Source: Symsagittifera roscoffensis (lineage: Eukaryota > Xenacoelomorpha > Acoela > Convolutidae). From it: DNA of 64,000 nucleotides. Positions 1 to 10,887 of this stretch are shown piece after piece (within the stretch, counting starts at the first letter, position 1; each line of letters begins with the position of its first letter). The notes below the pieces were generated by a model. The model made no database searches. It had not been told where the DNA came from and was given only the letters and a program-made list of their open reading frames with translations. The position numbers were made by a program, and so were the translations under genes. The stretch spans positions 48,155,618 through 48,219,617 of the forward strand of contig NC_087067.1 of assembly GCF_963678635.1 (NCBI RefSeq), written 5' to 3'.

Positions 1-1642
1 TTCGAGCGCTTGCAGTTCATTTACATGAAACAACTAATCTCTAAACATCCAACTCCAAGATCTTTAATGACTTTCTGAAAAAAATAGATTGTGATCCGAA
101 ACAATTTTGTGGAGTTTCGATGGATAATCTACCAATAGTTGAAAATGTAGTAGAGGAAAACATCTTTATCTACGATATCGACATTGAAGACTTCATAGGA
201 GAATTAGCTAAGAGAAGTATCGGTAAATACGAGAATACAGTTAAACTTCTACGATACAACAACCACAATATTTACGTCAATAACATCGACAATTTCTTCA
301 AATGCTTCCGATGCCCAACTTACGATACATTTTTCCACAAAGCAGACCAATTCAACCGCCATCTTCTCTGTTGCAGGGACTGAATCAAAAACTTTTACCC
401 CCAAAAACATTGACACTCTAAGAGAGACGATGTTTGAAAAACTGGATGAGTTCAATATTGAGTATACCAAAGAACAAACCTTTTTCAAAAGTGTTGCCAT
501 TTTTGACTGTGAATCAATTTGCGTGCCATCCGAAGAACTAAAACCGACAGAAACTATAACTTGGATTGAGAAGCAGAAGCTAATATCAGTGTCAACCTCA
601 TCTATTTTGCTTGATAAACCCATATTTTTATTTGATAAAGATCCAAAATTCCTCATTATTGACTTTTTGGCAAACTTGGAAATGTTGGCGGAGAAAAATG
701 AAATCGAAATGCGATCAAATTTCTGTAAATTGAAAATAACATCAAAAAGCGACTACCTACGATTTTCAGCATCCTTAATGAACGAGGCAGTTTCAGTAAG
801 AGTGAAGCAAGAGAGTAAGAAGACGAATGTATCGAGGATGACGAAGAAACAGACCCATCCACTCATTTTCTCGGGATTCAAGAAAATCAATTGATTGATT
901 TGATGCAAAATCTAGAGAGATTTACAATACTCTGCTAGTTTTTGGATTCAACAATGGTCGGTTTGATATAAACCTCATTAAATCATTCCTCATTCCCAAT
1001 CTTATCAACGAAAAAGAAATTGAATCTTCAGTTATCAAGAAAGCAAACGACTTTGTTTCCTTCAAATTTGGAGATGTTCAGCTTCTGGAAATTATGAAGT
1101 TTTTAGGCGGAGCTACTACTTTAGACCTTTTTCTAAAAGCTTACAAAGCCACTGAGATGAAAGGATCCTTTCCATACGAGTGGTTTGATACTCCCAACAA
1201 GCTTGATGAACAGCAACTACCCTCGTATGATGACTTCTACAGCAAACTGAAGAATAGTAACCCTCTCTATAAAGAGGCTGATGATTATCAAAAACTTTTT
1301 AACACTGGGATAACTGACGAGCAAACCTTGAAAAAACTCGGCCTCAAAAATAAACCACCTACGGGATTGGAAAACTACAACTATTTGAAATATATCTGGA
1401 AACAGGAAAAGATGACAACATTTCGCGATTTTCTTCAGTGGTATAACAACAAGGATGTTGTTCCTACCCTTGAAGCTATGCAGAAAATGATTGAATTTTA
1501 TCATGACATAGGGATAGACATGTTAAAGCTCGGCTGCACATTACCGAATCTAGCGAATATCTGTCCATACAATTCAACCGACTATAAGCTTTACTCATTT
1601 TTTTTGAGTGATAGTGACTTGCTTGAAACAATACGGTAAGAT
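1..1642 (+). pseudogene. N-terminal and exonuclease part of a protein-primed DNA polymerase B (Polinton/viral type), broken
   Basis: The plus strand reads as the N-terminal half of a family-B DNA polymerase of the protein-primed type found in Polintons/Mavericks and related animal DNA viruses. A Cys/His finger-like segment (FRCPTYDTFF followed by H and CC) lies near 295-375. An exonuclease I-like D-x-E motif (IFDCESICV) is at about 500-525. An exonuclease II-like segment (GFNNGRFDINL) is near 941-975, and a Y-x3-D element (WYNNKDVVPTL) near 1438-1470. Phrases such as SFPYEWFD are typical of this polymerase group. The reading frame switches at about 120, 383-430, 894 and 1639, so no intact protein remains. 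The element runs off the left edge. No integrase, packaging ATPase or capsid gene is seen, so the Polinton assignment comes from the polymerase alone. Confidence 0.75.
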
Positions 1643-3450
1643 TTGACCGGTGGTCCCTCAATTGTTTTCACAAGGAAATCAGTAACAAATAAAACTTTTA
1701 TTCGAAAATCAATCAATTTGTGTAAATCAATTGTTGGTATTGATGTTAATCAACTCTATCCTTATTCTCTGTGTCAGGATGTGCCCACAGGTTTGTATAC
1801 GAGATGGGACTACAATGAAGAAAAACAAAACTCAAGGCATGGCAAAATCGAGTTCGAACGTTTGAAAATATGGTCATGTCACACTTTCAAGCAACCAGAC
1901 CTTTATGTAAAATTGAGAGTTACTACACTACAGGAACACAGAAAACATTTGATTGCTTTAGTGTTGATGGTTATTGCAACCATTGTATGACTGTCTTTGA
2001 AACAAAAGGTTGTTATTTCCATTTTTACCCTTTTCTTAAAACTAGACCGAGCCTAACTGAGGATGATATCAAATGAGGAACCAAGAAAAGAGAAATTGAT
2101 GAGCTTCGAAAAGATTACATTCGAGAAAAAAGATACTCTATAGAAGAGATTTGGGAGTGTACTGGTGGGATCAATTTAAAAACAGTGTAGACGTAAAAGT
2201 TATGTTGGAACTCACTCTCCCTTCGAAAAACCTCATTATGCCAATTCACTAGTGCAAAACATTAAAAATGAAACAATGTTCGGTCACTTGCAATAGGATC
2301 TGAGTGTTCCAGATGAGCTAAAAGCACAATTTTCCAATTTTCCACATATTTTTAAAAATATTGATGTAACCAGAAACAATATTGGCGAAGACATGAAGAC
2401 ATATGCGAGAGAAAACGATTTGTTAAAACAACCGCAACGAGTATTGATATCGAGCTTCAAGTTGACCAACGATAACTTTCAACTTTTATCTGGATCTTGG
2501 ACTACAGTGTACAAAAACTCATCAATTTGTACAATACACACCACGTAAAGTATTCAACAGTTTTTTCAGTCTGTTGTTGATGCTAGGCGAGTCGGCGATG
2601 AAAATCCATTATCTGGCGTAGCAGCCGGAACAATGAAACTTCTAGGAAATAGTTCCTACTGCAATCAAAAAATGGACAGATCAAAACATACAAAAACAAA
2701 ATGTTTTGGAGACAAAAAACCCACAAAGCTATCAATAACCAATTCATCGAGAGACTCAATATCGTAGCTAAAGGATTGTATGAAGTGGAACTTGTTAAAT
2801 CTACCATTGAGCATCGTGAAACAATTAAAGTAGGGTTCTTGATACTACAGTATGCCAAGTTGAGAATGTTGGAGCTGTATAACAACTTTTTCGATGAATT
2901 TTGCGATGTCAACAAATTCGAGGAACTCGAAATGATTACAGATTCCCTCTATTTGGTTTTGGCAGAAAAAGATTTAGATAATTGTATCCTCCCCAGCAAA
3001 CGAGTAGAATGGACTAAAAAGCGAAGCAAGGACTGTCGAGTCGATTTCAGATTAGATGCGAAAAACAACTTCTTTCCCCGTACTTGCTGTTCTAAACAGA
3101 ATAGACATGACAAGAGAGAACCAAGATTGTTCAAGGAGGAGTTCAGATGCTCCAAAAAATTATGCCTGTGTAGTAAAACCTAGTGCTGCTACGATAGTAA
3201 AAGTCAAAAATATAAGTTTCGCATTAAAGGACTGAACAAACGCGACGCGCATTAGAAGACTCTGTAGATGGCTCAATGCCAAAATATCGAAAAGTACTGG
3301 ACAAGGCAGTAAATTTGGAGTCAATGAATAGAGGATTCAAACCGATTAACCATGCAGTCGCAATTTATAAGCAAAGTTCAAAAATTGACTGAGCTATTTT
3401 TACCCTAAACTGGAAGTTGAATGTGATGGAATACATACTAAACCTCTAAA
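1643..3450 (+). pseudogene. Polymerase (palm/fingers) part of the same DNA polymerase B relic
   Basis: This continues the polymerase. Motif A appears as GIDVNQLYPYSL near 1735-1770, with the aspartate followed by the SLYP-like stretch. Motif B appears as KLLGNSSYCNQ near 2635-2670, and motif C as EMITDSLYLVLAE near 2930-2965, with TDS in place of the usual DTDS. Downstream residues (VEWTKKRSKDC) also match the family layout. Frames change near 1640, 1990, 2076, 2160, 2290 and 2700, and stops follow 3183, so it is a pseudogene. Weak traces of the C-terminus persist to about 3450. The catalytic layout is that of the DNA_pol_B_2 family. I infer an old integrated copy, not a functioning host gene. 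Confidence 0.78.
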
Positions 3451-3887
3451 ATTGTAAGAGGTTATGTAACAAAACTGTACACGATGCTGTTAGGTAATTT
3501 GTTTTCTCTAAATTAGTCTTTTTTTCAAAAATTGTTTTCAAAGGCTACGTTTGAGTTAACAAAAAAGAACTCTACGATGAAAAAAGTTCAGAATCTGGAA
3601 CATCAGCAAAATCTGGCGCCAAAAATTTTTTGAATGTTGACATCTGAAACTTACCATCGTAAAACATTAAAAAACGTTTTTTTCCTATCTTATTGATTTC
3701 TTAAATCCCTACAATGTATTAATACATAGAGAAATCTATACACTCTACATGGGAAATTCGGGCGCCGAAAAAACTTACCATCTGAAACCTGGTATCTTGA
3801 TTAGGAATTGTATTCCCTATCTTAATACATTGAAAATTTATAGCCTATCTTAATATATAGGTTGGTGAGCGGATACTCTTTTCCCTA
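3451..3887. other. AT-rich gap between polymerase relic and LINE tail
   Basis: No coding signal is visible on either strand. Similar phrases recur (cttaccatc, tccctatctt, taatacat at about 3650-3860), suggesting degenerate short local repeats. Nothing else can be supported. Confidence 0.5.
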
Positions 3888-3922
3888 TTATGATAATTAT
3901 TATGATTATTATGATTATTAAA
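3888..3922 (-). repeat. Microsatellite tail of the minus-strand LINE
   Basis: A run of TTATGATTA-type trinucleotides sits immediately beyond the C-terminal coding end of the minus-strand LINE. CR1-like and Jockey-like LINEs often end in short tandem repeats rather than poly(A), so I read this as the 3' end of that insertion. Confidence 0.6.
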
Positions 3923-5795
3923 AGGAATTTATGTAACAAAATTTATAGAGGGTTTTCCCCCAGATACAATTTTACAGAGAAACGGCAACCGTTTTTAGTA
4001 CAGTCACAAGCTAGTTTCCAGGAGCAAGAAACTTTTTCTTTGTATTTTTCACTAAAAAAGCACCAGATAAAAAAAAATTTTCCTTCAAGACCAATCGGAC
4101 TGAAGGAATCTATCACTGCAGGAAGTTTGTTCAACAACCGCGGAGCACGACAGCAGAAATTGGTATCTCCTTTTAATAGACGAGAACGCTCAACTTTGAA
4201 TTCAAAATTATTTCGTCTGAAGTTCATTCTGTACGCCAGATGTGCAGAAGAATCAAACTCAAAGCAACCAGCAATAAGTTTTGACAGCATAAGCAAATCC
4301 GTGAATTGCAAATAAAGCGAAGCAGGGAGAAGGTTGAGAAACAACAGACGCTTCTTGTAGTTTTTCACAATGTGGGAGAATCCACCTCGTTACTCACTTT
4401 TGAACTGCTTCGAGATTTCTCATTGACCGGACCGAGGCGTGCCAGCAACAACTCGCATACATCATAATGGGCAGCACCATTGTTTTGTATAGATTGAGTT
4501 TGCTTTTCACGGAAATATGAGGGGAACTTCTCTTCATCATGAAGAACATTTTATTCGCTTTACTGCATTTTTTGTTCAACACGAGCGTCCCACTTCAAAT
4601 TGTCAGCAAAATAGAGACCCAAGTCTTTGTGCTCTTGTGCAAAAACGATTGGAGCACCTACAAATTGGCAGTCTTTCAGTGTCGACGAGAGCGAGAAAGT
4701 CATAACCACATATTTCTCAACATTAAAATTTATCATGTTTTGTTGGGACCAGTTGCAAATGTAGGAAAAATCTGTTTCTGTCAAAACCTTGTTTGTATTT
4801 AACCAAAGAAATTAAGCATCATCAGCACAAAGGTATGGCTCGAAGCACTGTAAAGCACCAGGAAAATCGTTGATAAAAATTAAAAACAAGAGGCTTCCTA
4901 ACAAGTAGCCACTGGTTACAGGTATGGAACCGGAAAACATCCCTCGTAATTGAACTTTTTGCGTTCTGTTGGATAGGTAGCTCTTGAGAAGCTTCAGCAG
5001 TTTGCCTCGTACTCCAAAAATGTGCAGTTTAGCAACCAGAATCTGATGATCAATGTTAACGAACGCTTTCTCGAAGTCTGTATAGATCACTGTATATATC
5101 ACGAGATTTGTATGTAGTTTTTCACTTCCATTTTTGAACCTTTCTTGTGCACTGGGGTGACTACAGCTTCTTTCCAGGAGTCAGGATACAATCCAGCTTG
5201 CTTGATTTTATAAAATAGTTTTCAGGGACTTCGCGACAGCATTAGAGGTATGCTTGAACACTCTTGCAGGAATATTATCATGTCCGGTTGCTTCTGTCAC
5301 ATCAAAATCAACAAAAAATTTGACCGAGAAATGTTCGTCAATAGCAAAATCATCGATGGTGATGTCAGTTTTGTCGGAAAACGTTTGAATAGAACCACTG
5401 GGTTGGTTGAAAACTGTGGCAAAAAAGACATTGAAAAGCTCAGCTTGTTCCGCAGAATCTGTTGCAGCGTCACTCAAGTACTTGATACTGGAAGGAATAC
5501 TATTGCTTCGTAAAGAGTTATAATATTTGAAAAAATTGTCAGGGGCTATGCTGCCTGCGAGAACTTCTTCATAGTTGACTCGATCTTCGATTATTGCAGC
5601 GTCGCATTCTTCCTTCAGTCTCAATGTCTTGCACTGCACGGTGATCTCTGCTGATAAGCAGTCTCCAGTCGCTTTATCAGATTTGAAGTTGTTGGAGTCA
5701 TCCAAGGAGCAAGACTGGATCTATGAGTTGTTCGCCTTGGAACACAATTTGCCAGGAGAGTTGCAATGACAGGCAGGTGGTCAGACAGACAGACT
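3923..5795 (-). pseudogene. CR1/Jockey-like LINE, 5' truncated, reverse transcriptase ORF broken
   Basis: Read on the minus strand, it begins inside the last part of an AP-endonuclease domain (SDHLPVIA at about 5767-5790). It continues through a linker (5208-5705), then the reverse transcriptase fingers/palm (YTDFEKAF and HQILVAKL near 5040-5090; SYLSNRTQKVQLRG; FLIFINDFP). The catalytic box is YLCADDA in place of FADD, near 4812-4832. RT-connection phrases follow (FNVEKYVVMTF, HKDLGLYFADNLKWD, MVLPIMMYASCCW), then the conserved C-terminal domain at 3943-4368 (NFRRNNFEFKVERSRLL, FCCRAPRLLNKLPAVID). Several frameshifts separate these pieces. Endonuclease N-terminus and ORF1 are missing, a typical 5' truncation. 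The truncation point at about 5795 abuts an unrelated plus-strand coding fragment. Confidence 0.88.
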
Positions 5796-6960
5796 CTAGA
5801 TGAGAAGGCTTGGCGAGAATTCTTGAGGGAATATAACCAAGAAACGAAAAGCGAGATCACACTGAACAACTTCAAAGAAGAGCTGTGGAGCACGGTGGTG
5901 AGGTTCGGGGAACCTGTCCTGACGGCAACTGGGCTGGATGAAAAAGCAAGAGGAGAGATGCTGAGCAAGATGGTCGAATTGAGAAAGGCGCAACCGAAGA
6001 CCAAAGAACACGAATGGAAAGACAGCTCTACTCTGAAACAAAAAAAACTGTCGATGAAATAGTTGATACCGGTGTGGGACGATGGCAGGATGATTGTAGA
6101 AGAAGGGCACGTCGCGCTAAAAGACGAAATGAAGTTTGCCACAAGAAAATACCGGGCGCCTTACGGATTGGAACAGGTGGAGATGAGACTGGAAGGGAAG
6201 GAGCTGGATGCCACAGGCCCGTTGTATGTGGATCTGACGGAATACAAGAAATCGGACCCAGCGACACCATCACCCTTGTCAGTGGGCACCCCTGGAGACA
6301 AAAGAAGCGGCCCCGTAGAAGATCGGTTCAAGAGGATACCTGAGAGAAGGAAGGCAGAGTCAGAAGAAGAAAGCATAGATGAGACTCTCAGTGAGGCAGG
6401 AGAGGAAATGGAAATAGGGAACACGCCTAAACCAAAACCAGCAGAGGAGGATTTCACCACTCAAGAACTGCTGAAAGACCTGAGCGGAGACGATTGGGCA
6501 GATACTGCCACACCACCTCTGAACTCATCTCCCCGCAAGAATCTAGAGTTGCCACTGACGAGCGAGACTTCCAATATGGGAATGATACTCTTGAGTGCTG
6601 AGGAAAGCGAAAGGAATACCTTCGAAGGAAAGGGGGGATAAGGTTGAGACTAGTAATATAATTAAAAGTACTAATATCCTTAAGGCTCGAGCAGGGGGGA
6701 GGCAAGAGTTGGAAGGGTTGGATGGAGACAAAGAGGTCGAGTCGGCGATGATAACGGCAACGCCCCCAAGTAAAGACGTGAAATCTCGCAAGAGAAAGAG
6801 AGAGGTAGAAGGGTTGGGTAGTCCTTCGGCGGACGCAGTCAAAGAGAAAAACCTGAGAGAGACGGCTCCCATGGTTCTGGCACGGTGGAAGACAGTAGCT
6901 CCGAACCACCGTGCCAGAACGGAAATTGCTCGAAGTAGAAAAAGAGATTGAGGTTTCCAC
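5796..6960 (+). pseudogene. Unidentified Lys/Glu-rich coding fragment, probably from a mobile element
   Basis: The plus strand is clearly coding-like: purine-rich, charged, with three successive open stretches. The first (5796-6062) has phrases such as FKEELWSTVVRFGEPVL and MLSKMVELRKAQPK. The second (6063-6641) is in the same frame after a single TAG and has PVWDDGRMIVEEGH, then an acidic tail. The third (6595-6951) is shifted by one frame and is basic (KSRKRKREVEG). I do not recognise the family. It is wedged between the truncated end of the minus-strand LINE and the 3' end of the minus-strand Ty3-type element, with opposite coding strand, so it is probably a piece of a third element. A Gag-like or accessory ORF is possible but unproven. 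Confidence 0.45.
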
Positions 6961-7059
6961 CAACTCGACAACGGAAGAAGACTTCAGGCACCAGAGGACG
7001 AATATGAAAAGAGGTTCGACGAGCGGACAGACATGAGAAGTGGATGTTCTCCAAACCCG

Positions 7060-8920
7060 CCCAATCAAGCGTTCTCAAGATCTCTCGCACCTCGAATTTT
7101 GGGGGCATTGAGCCTCTCATCTTCTTCGCTTCAGTCGTCCATGAGTTTATTTTTATCTCACAGTTGTGGAAAAAGACCGCTGCGGTATAGCCGATGAATA
7201 GGGGGTCCCGGCCATCGGTGAATTCCCTTTGCTGCCTCTCCGCCGCTGCTCTCGCGAACAAGGATGGGACCACCAGGGAACTATTCATCCCCAGGGTCAT
7301 TCTCCTGACCGTTGGGAACTCGGAAATGGTTGCTGGCAAGATTTCCTTCTCTAGCTCCCTTTTCACCAACTCGAAGCTTTTCTTCCATGCGGGATTTCTC
7401 AAGATCTCTTGTCCACTCGCCGTCAGGGGATTCAAGTTCCAGAACTTGGGATAAGTCTCGATGGGGCCTTCACGTTTTCCCCCCATCGTGCACTGCAGTT
7501 GACCCCGGAAGTTATATACCACCAACTCGGGATCTTTCACTTTTCCAAAGAGTACCGTGTTACTCATTTGCGCTCTCAGCACTTCTTGCTGACACCAGTT
7601 GAGTGCCGTCCCATCCAACACACTTATCAGGCTCAAGTGTGCCACAGAGTTGCGGTAAGCCGCCACTAGAGGATCCGGAAACGCGTATGTTACTGCTGGT
7701 CCGTAAATGCAAGTTACGACCTCCTCCAGCCCCCGGATTATTCCCATTGGGTCCGATCTCATCGCCAGGCACAGGTCTGTCAACAGAGGCATGCCACCAT
7801 TCATCTGTCTCCATTCATCTTTCGTTTTCGGGTTCTTCTCCTCGCCAGTCATATGTCGATTCTGCATCAGGATATATTCCACCAGCAGCGTCTTCAGTCC
7901 CGCAGCACATTTATACGAGTAGGTGTCTATGCTCGAGTGGGTCTTCCCCATCGACAGGGGCTCCCCATATTTTGTCAGCCGATGAAATGACACCAGCTCA
8001 CCATGGGTCAGGAGCACCAGTGCCAGATATCCATCAATCCGTAGTGTTTCCACACCCCGACTGAACATATACGCTGGACCCATGTTGAATAGGTACCTCG
8101 GGTAAACTAGGTACAGGGCCAACAAAAGGCTTATGGGCATGCAAAGTATTTCTTGTACAAAGGCCCCGAAAATAGTCCCCTTCGCACTAAACACTCCAGC
8201 CATGAATTTCTTCTCCCAACAAGGACTCAAGAACTTGAGAATCTCGTGATCTTTTCTTGTACTCAGCTCGCGCTTCGCGTGCTCCCTCCAGAATCCCCCG
8301 ATGATGACCTCGTTTGCAACCGTGACGAACCTGGTCACCTTCATTTCTCTACTCTCGGCCACTTCCAACTGCTCCTCAAGAAATCTCCAGATCTGCTTCA
8401 CAAGAGGTGGGGCGTTCTCCTTTGTCTTGTCTGTGGCGTTTTCTAGCCTTGGCGTTAGGAACGGCCACCTGCCTCTCTCTTGCGTTAGTCGGTACACCAT
8501 CGACTCCAGTTGCTTATCAGTCGCAGCCACATTTTTTCTCGCGTTACTTGGTCCCCTTGACTTGCTGGTAGAGCTCGTGATGGTCAAATCCATACTTCGG
8601 AACAACAAGCTGGCCGTCAGGTGACTTATTATTGGGTGGTCATCCCCTATAGCCTGACTGAATTTGAGTTGTCTGGCGAAGATCGATATCTCTAGCAAGA
8701 GCACTTCATCCAATACGATGAGGATATCTGCTAATTCATAGAAGCCCCTCAACGCATGGGACACATCCGCCCACGCCGCCGCCAGTTCTGACTTGCGAAA
8801 TCTCAAGTTCGTCGGTTCCAACTCTCGATTGGGAGCTGCCAACAGGATCCGCCATGCATTCCCCTCGGCTATTAAGATCAAAACCGCATATACAAACTGC
8901 AGAGCGGGAGACATGCTCAC
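7060..8920 (-). CDS. Long open reading frame of unknown function at the 3' end of the Ty3-type element
   Basis: A minus-strand frame stays open for more than 600 codons, the longest in the window. It runs directly on from the second SGNH-like module upstream (9239-8921), so it is probably the C-terminal continuation of that protein. The protein is mostly alpha-helix-like with no obvious low complexity. One hydrophobic stretch (ILCMPISLLLALYLVYP, near 8090-8140) could be a membrane or buried segment. Conserved-looking terminal phrases (HNCEIKINSW, GSMPPKFEV, REILRTLDWAGL) stop at about 7060, beyond which the opposite strand is coding; the frame's stop at 6839 is therefore probably not native. 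I recognise no catalytic motif. It is open here although the rest of the element is broken, which may be chance or recent selection. Confidence 0.6.
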
Positions 8921-9239
8921 GTACCCGGGGACGTCATGAATACCACTCTTGTCTTGGATCCAAATCGGGAAGTGACGTTTTCCTGCACCTCATTCATCGC
9001 CGCAAAGAATGTCTGGATAGCTTCCCAGATTTTTTTGGTGCACGCTTATCGCCCTTGAGTTGCTCAAGAAACCCAGTCGCATGCAGGTGATCATTCATCC
9101 CTGCAAACAGCAATAGCTCTGGCTCACAAGGCATTTCTGACTTTATTGCGACCACCAGGGTCAACATTTGATTCAGTTCAGCACCTGGCAGCAAGTATAC
9201 CCGGGTTTCCGGCCAGAACAACTTGGGAGACGTACCCTA
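8921..9239 (-). pseudogene. Second SGNH-like module (GMND block) of the Ty3-type element
   Basis: The minus strand has the phrase ELLLFAGMNDHLHATG at about 9075-9120. This resembles block III (G-x-N-D) of the SGNH/GDSL hydrolase fold, preceded by a hydrophobic strand as expected. A frameshift near 8994 leads to another strand-like segment (SKTRVVFMTSPGYVSM) and then into the long frame at 8920. A block I GDS and a block V DxxH are not clear: the preceding phrase VIIVAGSDF (9237-9265) is at the right place for a degenerate block I. Functionally it may be a catalytically dead paralogue of the upstream SGNH domain. The call rests on one motif plus context. Confidence 0.45.
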
Positions 9240-10097
9240 AAAGTCTGATCCTGCCACAATGATCACCCTCGCGGCTGCTGGATCCGCCCTATCGTAAATT
9301 GCCAATGTCTTGGCCAATTGGGCACTCCCGCAGGGTTTCCCATATCTTGGGTCATCTGCCAATCTCGCACCTTCATAAACAGCATCTGGCAGTTCCATCT
9401 CTCTTGGGTCCAGCAGCTTGTCTACTACCCTTAACTGCGCGGGAGTTGCCAACCTGATTCTGGCAATGCTCGTTCGGTGCTTAGGGGGCTCCACTATGAG
9501 TCCCGGACTCCCCAGCAATTTGAGAGGTCTGTAGTTGATAGGTGCCATGACTGATCTTGTGGGAATCCCAGTCAGATCCGCCGTCTCCATCATTCTTGCT
9601 CTTGAGAAATGCGTTTCATGAGCCTTTAACCAGTCCACACACTGGTGCCTGCCCAAATCCTCGTGTGACACCTGCTCGAGGCCCAGAGCTTCCGCCAACT
9701 CTTGTCTACACTCCAGATCCTCCAAATCTAGCTCTTTTACTTTCTCTAGATATCTCGTCCGGCTTGTCTCCGCTGGTTTTTCCATCCTCTTGCTTTCTAC
9801 CAATACCACCGAGGACACTACCGAACTCTGGGGCGTTGGTGACGTCACTTGCTCAGCTTCAATCGGTGCGGAACCCGGTAATCTAGTACGGCTACTTCTC
9901 GAGCTATCTCTAGAAACGACCCTTGCTCCCAGACGACTGGACAGGTCCCTTGAGGCAAGGAAAGGGGATTTGGAGGTGGGCCGAATGTGAATTGGGCCGT
10001 CCCAAGCAAATCTGCCTCCAATGCACTTATGTGCTTTTGGAAAACGTCGTTCAACCATTCCACGCCCTGTCGAAGTGGATTCCATCTGAGCATGCAT
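9237..10097 (-). pseudogene. Linker protein segment between the two SGNH-type modules
   Basis: This minus-strand frame of about 285 codons starts downstream of the first SGNH domain. It has a Ser/Arg-rich low-complexity head (DSSRSSRTRLPGS), then a helical acidic stretch (ELDLEDLECRQELAEALGLE). A more globular-looking region follows (APINYRPLKLLGSPGL, IARIRLATPAQLRVVDKLL), ending in VIIVAGSDF. No known domain is recognised. It is probably part of one long polypeptide together with the SGNH modules either side, now split by frameshifts at about 10080 and 9237. Confidence 0.5.
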
Positions 10098-10887
10098 CGT
10101 CGGGGAATGATCGCCCCATTTGCTCGGCTACATCCAGCAATCCAATGGGAAGGACACTCCTCTGGTGTATTTGCCTGACTACCTCGTTCAGGTTCCGTAC
10201 TTTGGTATTCATTTCCATCGCGTTTTGGTCAGCCTTCATATTGAAAGGGATGGTACAAACTGTTAGTACTGCGGGATCCATTTGAATCCGTAACTCCTCA
10301 AGGATACAGCTCAATTTGTCATGAAGCCTCATGACCTTCCTTGACTCACCTCTGGACACGTCATTAGTCCCGATCATTAAAGTCACCGTGTATACTCTTG
10401 CCATCCCTAGCATCTCGAGTGATGCCAATATCTATGGCGTCGCGGCTCCGGAGAAACTCAGGATCCCCGTCTGCCAATGCGATCGAATCCGGGTCAGCAC
10501 CCGCAGCAGACTGTCCCCTATGACCGTCCCCTCCGGCACACGTGGCTGTGTATGGTATTCCACCCAACTCGCGTCGTGGAAGCAATCCCTTCTGGCTCTC
10601 TGTGCCGTGTTCCAATCCATGCGGTTGTGCCTGTGGTATCTGTCCTCCGTGTTCTTCTTGTAACTTGCGATTACCACACTCCTGACCGGTTGCTCCCTCC
10701 AAGTCGGGGGTAACTCCACACTGGCTGGACTCTCACGATTTCTCAGCTGTAGCCTCTCATTCAATTCTTTCAGACGCGACGAGCTCGCGCTCACCTGACT
10801 GCCGCTCGGGGTTGAACTTGGAGTATCAATGGGCGTATTGGTTGTGTCTCTAAACCAGGCAGGGAGGACGTTGACTCCGGTATCCAT
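10051..10887 (-). pseudogene. SGNH/GDSL-family hydrolase domain carried by the Ty3-type element
   Basis: Four hallmark blocks of the SGNH hydrolase fold occur in order on the minus strand. Block I is VIGDSLLR (nucleophile Ser, GDS at about 10510-10518). A block II-like Gly (SFSGAATP) lies near 10440-10460. Block III is LMIGTNDVSRGE (GTND at 10360-10371). Block V is SDGIHFD (Asp at 10086, His at 10077). The spacing suits a domain of about 190 residues. In the family these residues form the Ser-Asp-His triad and oxyanion hole of esterases, lipases and acetylhydrolases; the substrate here is unknown. A single frameshift near 10430 splits blocks I-II from III-V, so this copy is probably inactive. 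An N-terminal Ser/Thr-rich linker (SSTPSGSQVSASSS) joins it to the coiled coil upstream. Confidence 0.78.

Noticed and set aside
6839..7060. C-terminal about 75 residues of the long minus-strand frame
   Set aside because: The opposite strand is coding-like here and the peptide changes character, so I take the native end to be near 7060.
7603..8064. Plus-strand frames opposite the long unknown ORF
   Set aside because: Pro/Ser-rich antisense shadows; the minus strand has the much longer and protein-like frame.
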